Source: Yponomeuta sedellus
Taxonomy: Eukaryota; Arthropoda; Insecta; Lepidoptera; Yponomeutidae
DNA: 64,000 bases
Assembly (NCBI GenBank): GCA_934045075.1
Contig: OW203729.1
Location: 9,600,704-9,664,703, forward strand
Direction of reading: 5' to 3'
Each line of letters opens with the position of its first letter. Position 1 is the first letter of the stretch. Shown piece by piece: positions 12,705 to 25,330 of this stretch. A model generated the notes under the pieces. It had not been told where the DNA came from. It worked only from the letters and a program-made list of their open reading frames with translations, and did not search any database. The translations under genes and the position numbers were made by a program.

Positions 12705-14610
12705 GTAAGAGACGAAACGAAGGTTGGCTTGTATCCCCAGAAAATTATATTGAAGCGTGTGACCAAAACATTTTTTGGGATAAAATAACGATTACACTAT
12801 TTTTATTTTTAATGCACTAACCCGTGCTAAGGAACAAATTTAAAAACCTATTTAGAGGCTAAAAATTTCACCCATGCCGGGATTCGAACCCGCAACCTCT
12901 GGTACGGATAGCCAGAGGTTGCGGGTTCGAATCCCGGTATGGGTGAAATTTTTAGCCTCTAAATAGGTTTTTAAATAAAATAACGAGTATCTGTAGCCAA
13001 CTTAAATCTGATACAACTCCACATTCCCATAAACCAGCACGATTAGTTAATTCTCGTTCGCTGAATGAATGAGCCACCCATCTGGACTGAAACATGTCAT
13101 TTCTTTTTATCTGTGACATATAATTCGCTGATATCCAGACCCTATTTCACTGAACTGCAATTCATGGTTTATTGTGACAATTCAACTGCAGAGTCGATTA
13201 ACTGATTAACAAGCAGGAAGAATCTTCTATAATGTACATTGAATTGTTATGTTGATGAATAATTGTAGTTTTATAAAACACGACCCTGATCGAGACCGAT
13301 AAAAAAGTGTTACCTAGAACATCACTGCATAGCAACTCAATTAGTTAATCTAGCCGATGGTCAGGTCTTTGTCAACAGCCAGTAATCGTGTACACAACTT
13401 AATCGAAACAAAGTTTTTGTTAATCTGCTGTATACTCGTAGAACTCCCCGACTAGTTTTTGTGTGACTGGGAAGTTTGAAATCAGCGAAGATTGTTGATC
13501 GACGCTGACGAACGTAACAGGGTATACAACACATGTCTAGGGTGTTATTACTGACAATGCTGCGTAGATTAGCTACATGCGAACGCTTCATTTGCTGCTC
13601 GTAATATTAAGAATGACTACCCTGTCCGCGTCTTATTTTCGGTCAATGTGTGGTTGGTAAATCGCGGTGGTAAATCAATTCGGTATGAGACAAGGGAGTA
13701 GACTTCCTTGACTTTTATGAGTCTGTAATTTAGTGGGAAGTTTTCGAACGGATATGTATGTCAAGAGGTCGAGACAGAATTTTTAACGATGCGAGTCTTG
13801 TTTATGATAAGCGCTTTCGTAGCACACATTACAAGAACAATACTGTAGTACTAATACTTGATTAGTTCAGCCAGACATCGGGATCACTCGAATTAGGCGA
13901 CCAGTAGTGGGGACGAAGATTGTAGATTGATTATTTCGTCTTGTGTATGTAGCAGATTACCTACTATTCCGAATATTGTATTTAGAGAAAACTTTCAGAT
14001 CTGGATAGGTGGAAGTTTAATGAGAATCCTATATTGTAAGTTTTTTATTAATACGCGTTAAAAATTATAGGAGTTACATTATATTTGTACCATACAACAT
14101 TGCATGGAAAAATAATTAAAAAAGCATATTTTGTGTCGGGGCTTACATGTTATAAAAATGCGAAAAGTAAAATTAGTCTACGAAAACTCTCTATTCAAGT
14201 CTATTTCTTATGAAAAACTTATTAGGCTGCCGACTTGGTCCATTTTCTTAATTTTTTTGTTATTTTTACGCATGTCATCCATTGTAAGTCCTCTTTGGGC
14301 TCGCGTTCCGGTTAAAGCATCCTTAAGACAAGATAAAAAATATACTTTATTGCACACGAAACATTTAACAGGACATTACATAAAGAAATGACATGTACAA
14401 AGGCGAGCTTATCTCTGAAAGAAATTTGTCTCTGAATTTCTTTATTGTACACGAAGAAAAATTAAACATAAAACGTTTACAAAGATACATATAATTGGCG
14501 CTCTTATAGCTCAGAGCCACGAAACAAGACGGGACGTACTCAGACTTCTAATGCACGTTGCACCTTACCGCCTTTGTAGCCCCTTTGCTAACCTTCACTC
14601 CGCTCCGCAG
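12705..14610 (+). other. EcR intron carrying a palindromic SINE insertion
   Basis: It contains the 183-bp palindromic element at 12792-12974. The remainder (13.0-14.6 kb) is AT-rich with no recognised exon. The acceptor is CTCCGCAG at 14610. Confidence 0.75.
12792..12974. mobile_element. palindromic tRNA-like SINE with 12-bp target duplication
   Basis: Arms 12838-12902 and 12912-12976 pair over 65 bp with one mismatch around a 9-nt centre. The arms are two head-to-head copies of the tRNA 3' half (B box GGTTCGAATCC) plus its tail. ATAAAATAACGA flanks it at 12780-12791 and 12975-12986, the hallmark of insertion by target-primed reverse transcription. Confidence 0.85.
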
Positions 14611-14833
14611 GCCTGTTCGAGCGAGGTGATGATGTTGCGAGTGGTCCGGCGGTATGACGTCCGCACTGACAGCATAATGTTCGCGAACAACCAGGCCTAC
14701 TCCCGGGACAACTACCGCAAGGCTGGCATGACTTACGTCATCGAGGACCTGCTGCACTTCTGCCGGTGCATGTACTCGCTGTCAATGGACAACGTGCACT
14801 ATGCGCTACTTACTGCCATCGTCATCTTCTCGG
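14611..14833 (+). CDS. EcR: EcR exon: ligand-binding domain helices 5-8 region
   Basis: It reads [20 protein letters not shown], then [20 protein letters not shown] and [20 protein letters not shown]...IVIFS. This is the central ligand-pocket part of the EcR domain. The exon is phase 0 at the start and phase 1 at the end (TCGG|GTAAGT). The next intron begins almost directly with an interspersed repeat. Confidence 0.97.
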
Positions 14834-14852
14834 GTAAGTGCGAATCGATATC

Positions 14853-15092
14853 AACCTTTGTCGGCCCCACTGCTGGGGCACGGGTCTCTTCCTGCATCGT
14901 AGAAAGGTTAGGCCATACTCCACCACGGGGGCCAAGACCGGGTTGGTGGAGGATTGTAAGACAGTGGCGGGCCTTACTGTCAGAAGTTATCAAGCCGCCC
15001 ATAAGGCCTCTGACATGGCTTAACGACTGCTATTACATGACAGCCGGCACCAACGGCTTAACGTGCCTTGCGAGGCACGGAAGCGGTCAGAC
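14853..15092 (+). repeat. interspersed repeat family B (forward copy)
   Basis: It begins CCTTTGTCGGCCCCACTGCT and includes CATAAGGCCTCTGACATGGC. Other copies lie at 22.7 (minus), 32.5 (minus), 42.4-43.6 (plus, interrupted), 54.3-55.1 (plus, interrupted) and 63.75-64.0 kb (minus). This copy is uninterrupted at the site where the 42.5-kb copy carries a transposon. The class is uncertain (SINE-like or LINE 3' end). Confidence 0.75.
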
Positions 15093-15119
15093 AAAACAAC
15101 AACTTTGTACACACACAAA

Positions 15120-15315
15120 ATCACACTAATATTATGAAGGTGAAAGTTTGTGTGTGTATGTTTGTTACCATTTCGCGTCTAAACGGCTGGAGAGATTTTA
15201 GTAAAATTTGGTATGGAGTTAGCTGACACCCTGGATTAACACATAGGCTACATTTTAGTATAAAATCTTATTCCCATGGGAAAATCGGTAAACTGCGGGT
15301 AACAGATAGTAATAA
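15120..15315 (+). mobile_element. Helitron-like fragment
   Basis: It starts TCACACTAATATTATGAAGG, passes through GGTATGGAGTTAGCTGACAC and ends GCGGGTAACAGATAGT. This is a widespread lepidopteran non-autonomous repeat with Helitron-like ends. The 3' CTAG is degraded. Confidence 0.5.
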
Positions 15316-16411
15316 TGGGAAAAGTGACAAAACCACAAATGTATCGACATTGTAACGGCTTAGGCATCAAAAGCTTAGGGTCACCAACTCAGCATGCTTT
15401 CCTGCTGTGTGCTGTAGACTACACAGCACCAGTTGTAGTGTAATGTTTTTGGCACCCGGACACACATAATATAATAAATAAATAAAACTTTATTTCAGAT
15501 TTAGATGTGTCCATACAGGCAGGCGGTACAAAAAAATTTAAATTAAATTAAAAAGAAAAGTTTTTAGAACTACTTATATAACAAAGTAGGGTCAAAGGGT
15601 GCATTAGTACTAAGATTACAAGACACTTTTATCCAAGACTTGTACGTATCCATCAAAAAGAGCCTGTCAGACAGCTCTCTTATTATTGAGTTTCATAATT
15701 ATTACGGTACAACAACAGGTTATAAAAGTATTATAAATGTCTTTGTGGTGTGTTTGTTGGTGTTAATAACAGCCTCAGTTTACCATGTCAATACAGAGGT
15801 CGTGGGTTCGATTCCCGCAGACGGTCTCCGGTTATTTTCAACGTCTTGTGCGGTGTTAACCAGTCAAATCAAATGCCCTAGCTTGGGGTCAGGATTAATT
15901 TATTCGTGTCGATGTTATGCTTAGCAATTAAAATAGGGAGTTAAAATTAATTACTTAGTTCACGTTTGTATCCATATGCATAATAATAATGATCGATATG
16001 GGAAAAATTAACATCTTTTCGTACTAGCTTCTACTCAGTATTTTTTATTTCAGATAGCCTCAATTTTTATAGCAATAACCAGCTCAACATTTTCCAGCTT
16101 TTTCATGAGTAGTTACAGTATTTCTCAAATTAAGCATGCTAACATAAAAAGGCCACTTTTTAAATAACAGTTACAAGGTCTAAGCACTGAAAAGCCATAA
16201 AAAATACGTTCTCTTTTAAAGATATATTAATGAACTACTCAAATAAAAAATCAAGTCTACATCGAGTTAAACATTCAGTTCAAGTATGTATGTTGCCCTA
16301 TTTCTGTATTCTACCATGACTTCTGAATGCTTGAACCGATGGGGTACCTAGACTTAAAATCGTGTTTTTTGTAACAATCAACTAACCGTTACCATCGTAC
16401 GCCTATTCCAG

Positions 16412-16701
16412 ATCGGCCGGGCCTCGAGCAGCCGCAGCTGGTGGAGGAGATCCAGCGGTACTACCTGAACACGCTGCGCATTTACATCCTGAACCAGCAG
16501 AGCGGCTCGCAGCGCTGCCCCGTCATCTTCGGCCGCATGCTGTCCATCCTCTCCGAGCTAAGGTCTCTAGGCACGCAAAACTCCAACATGTGCATCTCGC
16601 TGAAGCTCAAGAACCGTAAGCTCCCGCCGTTCCTGGAGGAGATCTGGGACGTGGCGGACGTGACGCAGGCGCCAATACCGGACGCCGCTGCGGACCTCTA
16701 G
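16412..16701 (+). CDS. EcR: EcR last exon: end of ligand-binding domain with helix 12
   Basis: It completes [20 protein letters not shown] and [17 protein letters not shown], then [20 protein letters not shown] (helices 10-11) and [13 protein letters not shown], the activation helix 12 (AF-2). A short tail [10 protein letters not shown] precedes the TAG at 16699. The exon is strikingly GC-rich compared with the AT-rich introns, including the third codon positions. Confidence 0.97.
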
Positions 16702-17510
16702 CCCGCCCCCGGCCCGCGCGCCCGCGCCTTCGGCCGCTAAGCGCCTCCAGGAGAGACCTCATAGACTGGCTAGTTTTAGTGAAGTGCACGGACACTGTCG
16801 GACGTGAATGCGCTGCGGACGGCTATTCGGTGACCGGCGAATGTGCGAGAGATTAGTGAATATATGTGTTGTTGAACGTTTGGAGAATATATTTAGTGTT
16901 GATTGTTGACGCCGCCGCGGCGCGCCGACCGGACGCCCGTGGCCGTCCGCTCGGCCCGCCGCCGCGGCCTCGCGACTGGAACCTGAGTTGGTCACTCGGA
17001 TACATCTAAAGGGTAAAGGCGCGCCTCCTGCTAACAAACGTCACACAGATCAGTCCGTCTCCACACGCAAAACCTTCTCGGAACTCACTGAAGTAAAACG
17101 AAGACAATGTTTCGCGCATTGGAAACGGATTGTTTTGTGCGACGTTCGACAGAATACACGAGCAGGAGACTCGGCTTTACATAGGACTACATTCGATAAG
17201 TACACATACTAAAATTACACCGTACGTACATTACGAGAGTTATACAGAAAAAAAGTAATATATAAAAAAGAGAAATGTTTCTATTGTGTGAGAGTTGATA
17301 GTTGTTCGCGTTTATTTACCAAAATTATGAATATGTTGATTAATAAGAGTCGTTCGGAGGAGAGCGGCCGCGCCGCGCCTTACCCGACCAGCTCCTGTAA
17401 ATAACGTGTTTGTGGAACCAGTCCTTGCCCTGTCGATTTGGTTTCGAGCCATGTTCCATCCCGTGCCCGTGTCCCTGATTTTTTCAATAAAAGAAGTAAT
17501 TAAATTATAA
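16702..17510 (+). other. EcR 3' UTR with poly(A) signal
   Basis: GC-rich sequence follows the stop to about 17000 and then turns AT-rich. AATAAA at 17486-17491, after a T-rich run, is the first convincing poly(A) signal. Longer transcripts using later signals are possible. Confidence 0.6.
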
Positions 17511-17686
17511 TTTATTATTGCTGTGATTACATTTATAACATGTTGAATTATAATCTGTAGGCTGAGATAAGTGTGTCTTATTACAATATATTAAAAATCT
17601 ACTGCCGTCGGTAGCTTTCATAAAACTTAAGAGTTTGTCATCTCTCTCTGTTTTAGGTAACTTTTCTACATTAATACTGCCCCGTA

Positions 17687-17747
17687 ACATTGACTCGGTG
17701 CAATACTGTCGTACGAGACGTACGACAGTATTGCACCGAGTCAATGT
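17687..17747. repeat. perfect 29-bp-arm hairpin
   Basis: The left arm 17687-17715 and right arm 17719-17747 are exact complements around AGA. The arm contains GACTCGGTGCAATACTGTCG. It lies about 200 bp after the EcR poly(A) signal. Confidence 0.95.
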
Positions 17748-17759
17748 CGCGTCAGACAT

Positions 17760-20700
17760 ACATCGCCTCGTCGCAGCTTGCGACCTATAACTAATCCCCT
17801 AACATCCATACTAAAAAGGCTGAAAAATACTTAACAGTGTTATAAGAACATTGTCTCTATCATAGAATTCGCAGTCGAGGGCGACATTGTTTACCATAAC
17901 TTAATATTTTCGGAGACAGATTCGGGGTATACGTTTTTTTAGCACCTATTGCCTGCATGGTACCGGCAGCTGTTATATAGATTTGATATTGTATAGAAAG
18001 AAATATAGCTCAAAAATATTATGATATTTCTTACTTAGTTGAGAGATGTCTCAATTTAGTTGGGAAATTCTGAAAGTTTGTATTTCATACGGATTTTTCT
18101 TGGTACCTTATGTTAACTGAAAAAAAGTACAAAAAGGCAGCTAATGTACATATAAATAAAGTATACGTTTTCAGTTGCATAAAATAGAAAACTCTAAACA
18201 CTAAAATTAAAATTACAAACACTATTTGGCCGAGCTTACTATAAGGGAACAATATTGGTATTCTAGTGAAAGAATCAAGTGCCATGCACGCAATGGAGAA
18301 TCAGGCATCACCGTCTGAATCTGTCTCTCTAATTTAACATGTTCATAAGTAATATCACTGTAGTTTTTTTACATCAAACTCTAACCCTTGTCAATAAGCT
18401 GTACAATCTTTGCTCTATACTTTGCAACAAGCGATGGGTTACCTCTACATACACATGCCTTATTTCGCGGTACCTGTTATGCGTACCTACATTATTGTTG
18501 AATGATATGAGAACTCATAGCGTTTAGAACTACAAATAACATAGATCTCAATAACCCTAATTTAGCGATTGTTAAACTTTTAAGTGACTATGTTTTTGGG
18601 CATTCTGAGTTGTTTTAATTTCTTACTAATTACCGATTAACATAACGAGATTGTTCCAAAGTTGTCGGCACCTAGCACTGCAGTCACGCTTACGAAATCA
18701 TTTTCCCATCAAGTGACCGTCTCAGACACTTGCTGTATCATTACATAATTATGTAACTTAAGAACACCAATGTATCACAACGTGTTCGAATTTGAATTGT
18801 ATTACATGTATCGTAATCATAAAGCTCACGACACTTCACAATCCATCTAATAAGCAAATAAGAAGTTAAGTAACTTGTAAGGTGCGTGTTGAGTGTGACT
18901 TCTTTACATGCCACTAATTTAATGTGTGTAAATTTACATGTATGTGTGGGTGTTCTGGAAGCGCATTTCTAAGATACGTATGCAGTTTGTCGTGACGCGC
19001 CTGGCTGCCCCCCGACCGCGAGCTAGTCGCTTCGATAATTCTTTTCTTCTAGGAATAGGCGAGTTCTCGACTTAAAATAATGCACAAATGCCAGAGTGAT
19101 TCTATTTGAGTGTCTGTTAAAATATTAAGGGCGTACGATAACAAACACACTGCCATTACTACGTATTCATTGTGCATTCTTTATAATGTATGTATACATT
19201 TTACGCGGATATTTTCTATTGAGGTTTTGTTGTGGATTCTAGATGTTACAAAGAAGCCTTAAGTATAGAGCGGTACGATGGCTCTGCAATTTCGTGGAGG
19301 GGTACATTTTGGGAATGCACATTCCCAAAATGCACAGTTCCATGTTTAATTAAATTTAATGATATTTAAATATCTAGACGGGAATCAGTGCATGAATTTG
19401 AAGTATCATGACTGTTTTATACATTCGTCGTAAATAATAGGGAAATTCTTAGCATCACACTCTCCGTGCGGCTCTGAATACGAAGAAGACATGATAACTG
19501 TAGCGATCTGATGTCTTATGCTGAGATTTCTCGATCTGATGCCTTATGAGTCGTAAGGTACCAAGTCGCATACCAAGGGCATCCGACGCACATTATTTGT
19601 GTTCAGGTGCCTATTGTGAACATCTTATGTTTGTGACAAAATAATAAACTGCCATTCGATTAGTAATAATTATACATCATTCGACGCATAGTGTTCATGG
19701 TTCGCTTCATAGTTACGGTCCAGTGGGTGCACAGCCGGGCGCATGAATGCAAAAATAATAATTAAATCGATTTCAAAACGTGTAATAGATTTAGTGTTGA
19801 AATAATAAATTAATGAGATACCTAATATAATTTGTGTCTTAGCTGATATTCGTACGTTAGTATGATGATAAGTTTATATCGCTTACTTAATTGGGATACT
19901 CTAGTGGTGAGAGGAGGAGAGACGGCACGGATAGGCCCGTAGTGTTGGCCGAGTTGACGCACGATTCACGGTGAGCGCACGCGCACGATGGTTCAGCCCT
20001 TATACGATAAACAGCCCTATCTCCTAAATTTTTAAGACGATTTTTTTCTGTATGTAACAAGACAAAGGACTACTCTTGCGGTGACCAATTGTGGCACGTC
20101 CAGTCTATAAACTAGGACTCGGACAACGAGTCTGCGATGTCCATTAAATGTTGTACATAATTATAACCTTAGATTCTATCGTCATATGTTCGACATATGT
20201 TAATTTTATTCATCTAGGGAAGTACAGATGGCTGTTGTTATTTTTTATATTATTTGGTTAGAAATATATTTTTTTTGTAAATGACCTCTGTATTTATCTT
20301 TTGTAAGCTTTGTAAGCCATAGGGACTTAGGTAAGTGTACGAGTTACGAACATTGTGATTGCAAATTTTTTTGAATTTGTACTTTACTAAGACATTCTCG
20401 TTCTGCATATTGTCGGTTTCGTCGATTTTTTTTCTTAATAATTTTGTTACTTCAGAGTGCAATATGTACAAAATATTTACATATTTAAATATAAAATGTA
20501 CAGTCAATTTTAGTTTTAATGTGTCAACGCAATATGTTTCGCTATTCATCGTTGAATGTACACGAAAGGCATAATACCTAGAAACGATATCACAAACGCG
20601 CTGCGTTCTAACGTTAACTGTCACTAAATTGTGTTTTTCTAATACTTAAGCGATTAATTTTATAATTAATAGAAAGACTAGGTGATCTTTGTATTTAAAT

Positions 20701-22020
20701 TTGCTAATTTTTTGTAGCAGATTAGAGTTCTTTACTTCGATAAGATGAATAATGTACATTTTGAATTGATTTTAAAGTGATTTAGTTGTTATTTAGTGAC
20801 GATTTGACTTATTAGCTTTAGCCGGCGCCTCCCCAGGCGTCGAGTTCATTATACCAGTGCAAGGTGTGCAATGTTGCTTAGAACAATTGAACCTCGTTAG
20901 CACCCGCAGTATTATTGCTGTTTCACTCCTTGACCAACTCCCCAGCACTCCACAGCTAGCACTGGACCCCGTCTTAGTAAATTGATCAGACGCGACCTGA
21001 ATCCACGTCTAATCAATTTAGTAAAGCCTGATATGTGGCACTGGAGTTATCACACACGAGCTGGTCACCAGTGCCACGTCAGGGAGAGAGCTTAGCTATC
21101 CACGTGGCTCGTTCCGTGTTCAGAATGTAACTCTCGTATGTTTCGCCTGTACCTATTTATCTACAGTAATCTTTCTTTACATCTCGTTATACTTTGCTTT
21201 AGTAATTCCTGTTAATTATGATTTAACTGCAGTGGTGAAGCGAATTAGACATAGGGAACAGACATGACGGTATGTTAAATTTTAGAGAGTCAACTTTTAT
21301 AACTTTAAAAAAGATAATACAACAAACAAAACCAAGAAAAGGTGTGTACAAACGAGGAAATTTGTATGAAACATTGTTATGCGAATAAACTTACACCTCA
21401 AGATAAATATATTAAAAATTATAAAAAATACTAATGACTTTTATTTTCGTTTTTTATTACATAGATACCTACTTAGTTTATATATACTACTAAGCTTGCT
21501 AGCTCCTAGCTTGCAGATACTACCAAGAAACACAATGTTCGACCCGAAATAGTTTATGGAAATCCATAATATAACTTTTCACTTTGTCGTATAGGACGAC
21601 CGCCAACGATATAAACCCAACGAAAAAAATGGCTGATATTGGAAAATATAGGAGTGCAACTAAGATAAATGTATGGTTGCAAAGCCCGATGCCGTCTTTA
21701 CGTACAAAAATACATAAGGCATGTGACTCAGGTTTTAAAGGCCTACGAAGCTGAAAGTCAGATGTAGTTGAGATGCTGGGCGCACCGCTGTTACCTTAGG
21801 CATCGGTATTAATATTACTACGAGTAATTGGAGCTTTTGTCGTATCTTTTCTCGTAGCTTGTATTTAAATCTTTATTTACATTTGTAACTTACCGCTAAT
21901 GCCTCTGTACGTATGTATGTCCAATACTATGTTCTCCATTTTATTTATTTTATTTAACTATTTCGCAAATTAACATAATTACATTACAACTTACGCTATT
22001 TCATAATTATCTGCGGTATA
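17760..22020. other. AT-rich intergenic or extended 3' UTR
   Basis: I see no coding exon. Small structures include a 14-bp-arm inverted repeat near 19303-19333 and an imperfect inverted repeat around 20973-21025. Several AATAAA-like motifs late in the stretch (for example near 21383) leave open a long alternative EcR 3' UTR. Confidence 0.5.
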
Positions 22021-22140
22021 TAGATAGATAGAGAACACTTTATTGTACATAAAAATGGAAATTACACAGATGTTTCTTAACCTAAGAGTACAGACGGCGG
22101 CCTTATCACTAAAAGTGATCTCTTCCAGACAACCTTAGGA
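22020..22140 (-). repeat. LINE 3'-end repeat (reverse)
   Basis: Read on the minus strand it gives GTTGTCTGGAAGAGATCACT, GATAAGGCCGCCGTCTGTAC and ends TGTACAATAAAGTGTTCTCT. Matching copies are at 32.04-32.16 (minus), 41.63-41.71 (minus) and 60.45-60.57 kb (plus). The short conserved peptide and the AATAAA tail fit the 3' end of a LINE. Confidence 0.65.
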
Positions 22141-22680
22141 TGAACTGGACTAATACATTAGAGAAGGAAGTAGATGTACAAAAAAAAAATAGAAATAATT
22201 AATTTCAGAGGTTCCAAATACATGCCTCAATAACAGTTTGAATAAATAAAATTATCATCAGATACATACAAATAATTTACATAAATAAAAATTAAAAATG
22301 AATATTAAACATAAATAATTAACAAAATATACACATTAAAAGGGCATAAGTAGAACACAACAACAGCAGGACAATATTACAAAATTAAATAATAACAGTA
22401 TTACCGTATATTTAATCTAATTAAGTAAACTAGCATGCAGACACAAATTATATTGACAATTTAAATATGAGAATTATAAGAAAATAATGAGATTCAAAAT
22501 CAATCGGTAACTAGTGCGAAATAAAATTGAAGTTATGGTTACAACATGTAATCAATACGTATTAAACAATTAAACTAAAGTTAGATTAGAATGTCAAAGG
22601 TAAACTTAAATAAATTTAAATCCTTAAATTTTATATTCCAAAATGAAACTATTCGTCACAATTTCACTAAATAGATGGCG
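22141..22680. other. A-rich unassigned stretch
   Basis: It is strongly A-rich on the plus strand with no recognised repeat or exon. Confidence 0.4.
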
Positions 22681-22990
22681 TGAAGCGCTCATGGCCTAGT
22701 GAGACCAAGTGATTGGAAACTGGATTGGTAAACGTCCCGTGACCGCTGGTGGCATTTTTCCGATCGCTTGCGACCTTCGCAATGCACGTAAGGCCGTTGG
22801 TGCCGGCTGTCATGAAATGGCAGTCGTTGCCACGTCAGATGCCTTATGTGCGGATTGATAACTTCTGACAGTAAGGCCTGCCACACTACAATCCTCTTCC
22901 AACCCGGACTTGGCCTCTCTGGTGGAGTACGGCCTAACCTTTCTGCGATTCAGGAACAGACCCCTGCCCCAGCAGTGGGGACATACAGAG
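22681..22990 (-). repeat. interspersed repeat family B (reverse copy)
   Basis: The minus strand reads TCAACCCTCTGTATGTCCCC...CACTGCTGGGGCAGGGGTCT and continues through the family's CTTACTGTCAGAAGTTATCA to near 22683. Confidence 0.7.
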
Positions 22991-23113
22991 GGTTGATAAA
23001 AAATATTGTAAAATAAACAGAAAACTCAACTGCTGAGCATAAATCACTAAACACGCGGGACCCAAATATTCAGCGTAGTTATCCATCCACCGATTAGCCT
23101 GACCGTAATAATA

Positions 23114-24403
23114 CATAGGCTGCTACTTATGTATGCGGAATCTGGGATTCCAATAAATTTAAACGCAATGTCTGACCTCCATGTTCAAATTCGTTCTTTT
23201 TTTAAATACTGGCCGCTAATATTTTTCTCTTATATACGTTAGTGTTTTGTTTTTGTTGGGTTTAAAATGTCATATCGCTGAAAAAATGGAACTCACTCGA
23301 GAAAATATTCGTGCTATGATTTAGTACGATTTTTGACGTGGTTTAACGCAACAACAGTGCGTAGATCAATTAACTTCGACTTTTGGTGGTGAAGCTCCAT
23401 CAAAAACGACTGTGTATCACTGGTTTAGTGAGTTTAATCGCGGGCGCAGTAAGCTCACGGACGAAGTTAAAGAAGGTCGCCCGAAATCGGTGGTTGTGCC
23501 ACCAAATTTTGAAGCTGTGCGAAAACTAATAATGCAAGACCGCCATGTTACGTATCGCGAGATAGAGGCTATTCTGGGCATATGTATGACGAGCATTCAT
23601 AGGATATTACATGAACATTTGTCTGTATAAAAAATTTGTTCGCATTGGATCCCGCACAACTTAACTCAGGATCAAAAAGATGCTCGCGTCGAATGGTGCA
23701 AGAAAACCTTAAAAAAATTCAACGGAGGCGACTCAAAATCTGTTTATAATATCTACACAGGTGACGAATCCTGGATCTACGCGTACGATCCCGAAACTAA
23801 ACAACAATCAACAGTTTGGGTGTTTCAAAATGAGCCGAACCCTACGAATGTGGCTCGTGCAAAAAGCACTGTAAAGCAAATGGTGGCCTGCTTTTTTGGT
23901 ATTAATGGCCATGTGGCTACAATACCACTGGAGAATCGCAGAACGGTTAATTCGGAGTGGTACACGACCATTTGTTTGCCGGAAGTATTTGAAGAAATAC
24001 GCCAAAACAACCAGCGACGCAGAATCATACTTCACCATGACAATGCCAGCTGTCATACATCTCAGGAAGCAACTACATTTTTGGATGGTCAAAAAATAGA
24101 ATTGATGGGTAATCCACCGTACAGCCCTGATTTGGCTCCCAATGATTTCTATTTATTCCCAAATGTAAAGAATAAATTACGTGGTCAACGATTTTCGACC
24201 CGTGAAGATGCCGTAGATGCGTTCAAACAGCACGTTTTAGAGATACCTCAATCAGAGTGGAAAAAGTGTTTTACAAATTGGTTTCATCGAATGCAAAAGT
24301 GCATCGATCATAGTGGAGAATAATTTGAAAAACAATAAAAGCATATTTAGCCATATACATTTGTTTATTTTTTCTATTCCGCATACATAAGTAGCAGCCC
24401 TCG
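23114..24403 (+). mobile_element. mariner DNA transposon, 1290 bp
   Basis: Both ends are present: 26-bp terminal inverted repeats with inner sequence GGCTGCTACTTATGTATGCG at 23118-23137 and its complement at 24380-24399. There are two mismatches near the tips (CATA against CGAG). TA target duplications sit at 23112-23113 and 24404-24405. The length is that of a full mariner with no internal deletion, and the element encodes a single transposase that is now broken. Confidence 0.95.
23286..24323 (+). pseudogene. mariner transposase, inactivated by three stops
   Basis: This enzyme cuts the element out and joins it to TA sites. One frame runs from the ATG at 23286 to the TAA at 24321, 346 codons including the stop, which is the normal mariner length. 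It is interrupted by TAG at 23322, TGA at 23334 and TAA at 23628, with no frameshift. The catalytic DD34D triad is kept: the first Asp in TGDESWIYAYD (codon 160), the second in HHDNASCHTS (codon 252) and the third in YSPDLAPNDFYLFP (codon 287), with 34 residues between the last two. The N-terminal helix-turn-helix region (VTYREIEAILGICMTSIHRI) is recognisable. Few point lesions and full ends suggest a fairly recent loss. Confidence 0.95.
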
Positions 24404-24409
24404 TAGTAA

Positions 24410-25330
24410 CTTTATTCAACGTCACCAATCAAACCTGTTGCAAAAACCAAAACAATGATGGAATTTTGTGATTTTCATAATTAAATCACGGCGGTGGCGT
24501 GTAGCAAAAATACTGAACCATTTTCGGTAGATAACCTCATGACGGGGATTTACTTCAAATCAAATGTCACCTTCGACACTACTCCCATCACTACCCATCT
24601 ACTGCTACAGGGTGACAGTCAACATATTAATCATGGAAATACGCAGTAGGCAGGTATTTTATACGCTGAGATTTTAATGCCATTAATTTTATTTAAAAAA
24701 ATCACAGCCCGCTGGATCTGCAACGGAATCAGGATAGCTCGTAAATAATTGGCTAACCACCGGTTTCTGAACTTTACTTCACAATTCAGAAACAGATTTT
24801 TGAGATTTTTCAAAAAAAGAACGGTTCATTAGTGAAACATAATTTTTTTAATACAGAATTCGGCGATGAGTCCTTGAGATTTCCAAATCCGCTTGATAAG
24901 TTTTGCAAACGCGTTTCGCATTCTGTCTACAGAGTGTGTTCATCAAAGATGCCTGGCCACAAAAACTCGCATATTTTCCTGTTATTCTTGATTCAGAACT
25001 ATACACAGTACCCAGTGGTCTACAGATATGCTTTGCTTACACGTGTATGAGAGTCGACCACTAACTTAGCTCTGCCGAGTTCAAGCCGGGCCTCTATTCT
25101 GACGTTTACGGAAAGGTCCTCTTCAAGGGATATTTATGTTGTAATAAATATGTATGTATAAATTGCTTTTAGTAATAAGGCCGCCAATTGTACAATATTT
25201 TATTTAATTTCTTTCTACAATAAATAATATTCTATCTAGGTACCTAACGGTTGTCGGTTGCACAACGACATGCATGTGCTGATTAACACTCACCGTAGTC
25301 TATTTCAGTTGTACCAAATGCTTTATATAC
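24410..25330. other. unassigned spacer between transposons
   Basis: No exon or recognised repeat was found. The short frames here lack domain features. Confidence 0.4.

Larger units (their letters stand above)
14834..16411 (+). other. EcR last intron with repeats
   Basis: It holds a repeat-B copy (14853-15092), a Helitron-like fragment (15120-15315), a LINE AT-rich tail near 15475-15560 and a tRNA-like B-box remnant near 15800-15830. The acceptor is CTATTCCAG at 16411. Confidence 0.75.

Noticed and set aside
14551..15129. A 192-residue frame extending beyond the EcR exon
   Set aside because: Only 14611-14833 is EcR. The rest reads through the splice donor into a repeat-B copy.
23112..24405. 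Active mariner element
   Set aside because: Three in-frame stop codons interrupt the transposase, including two within the first 17 codons.
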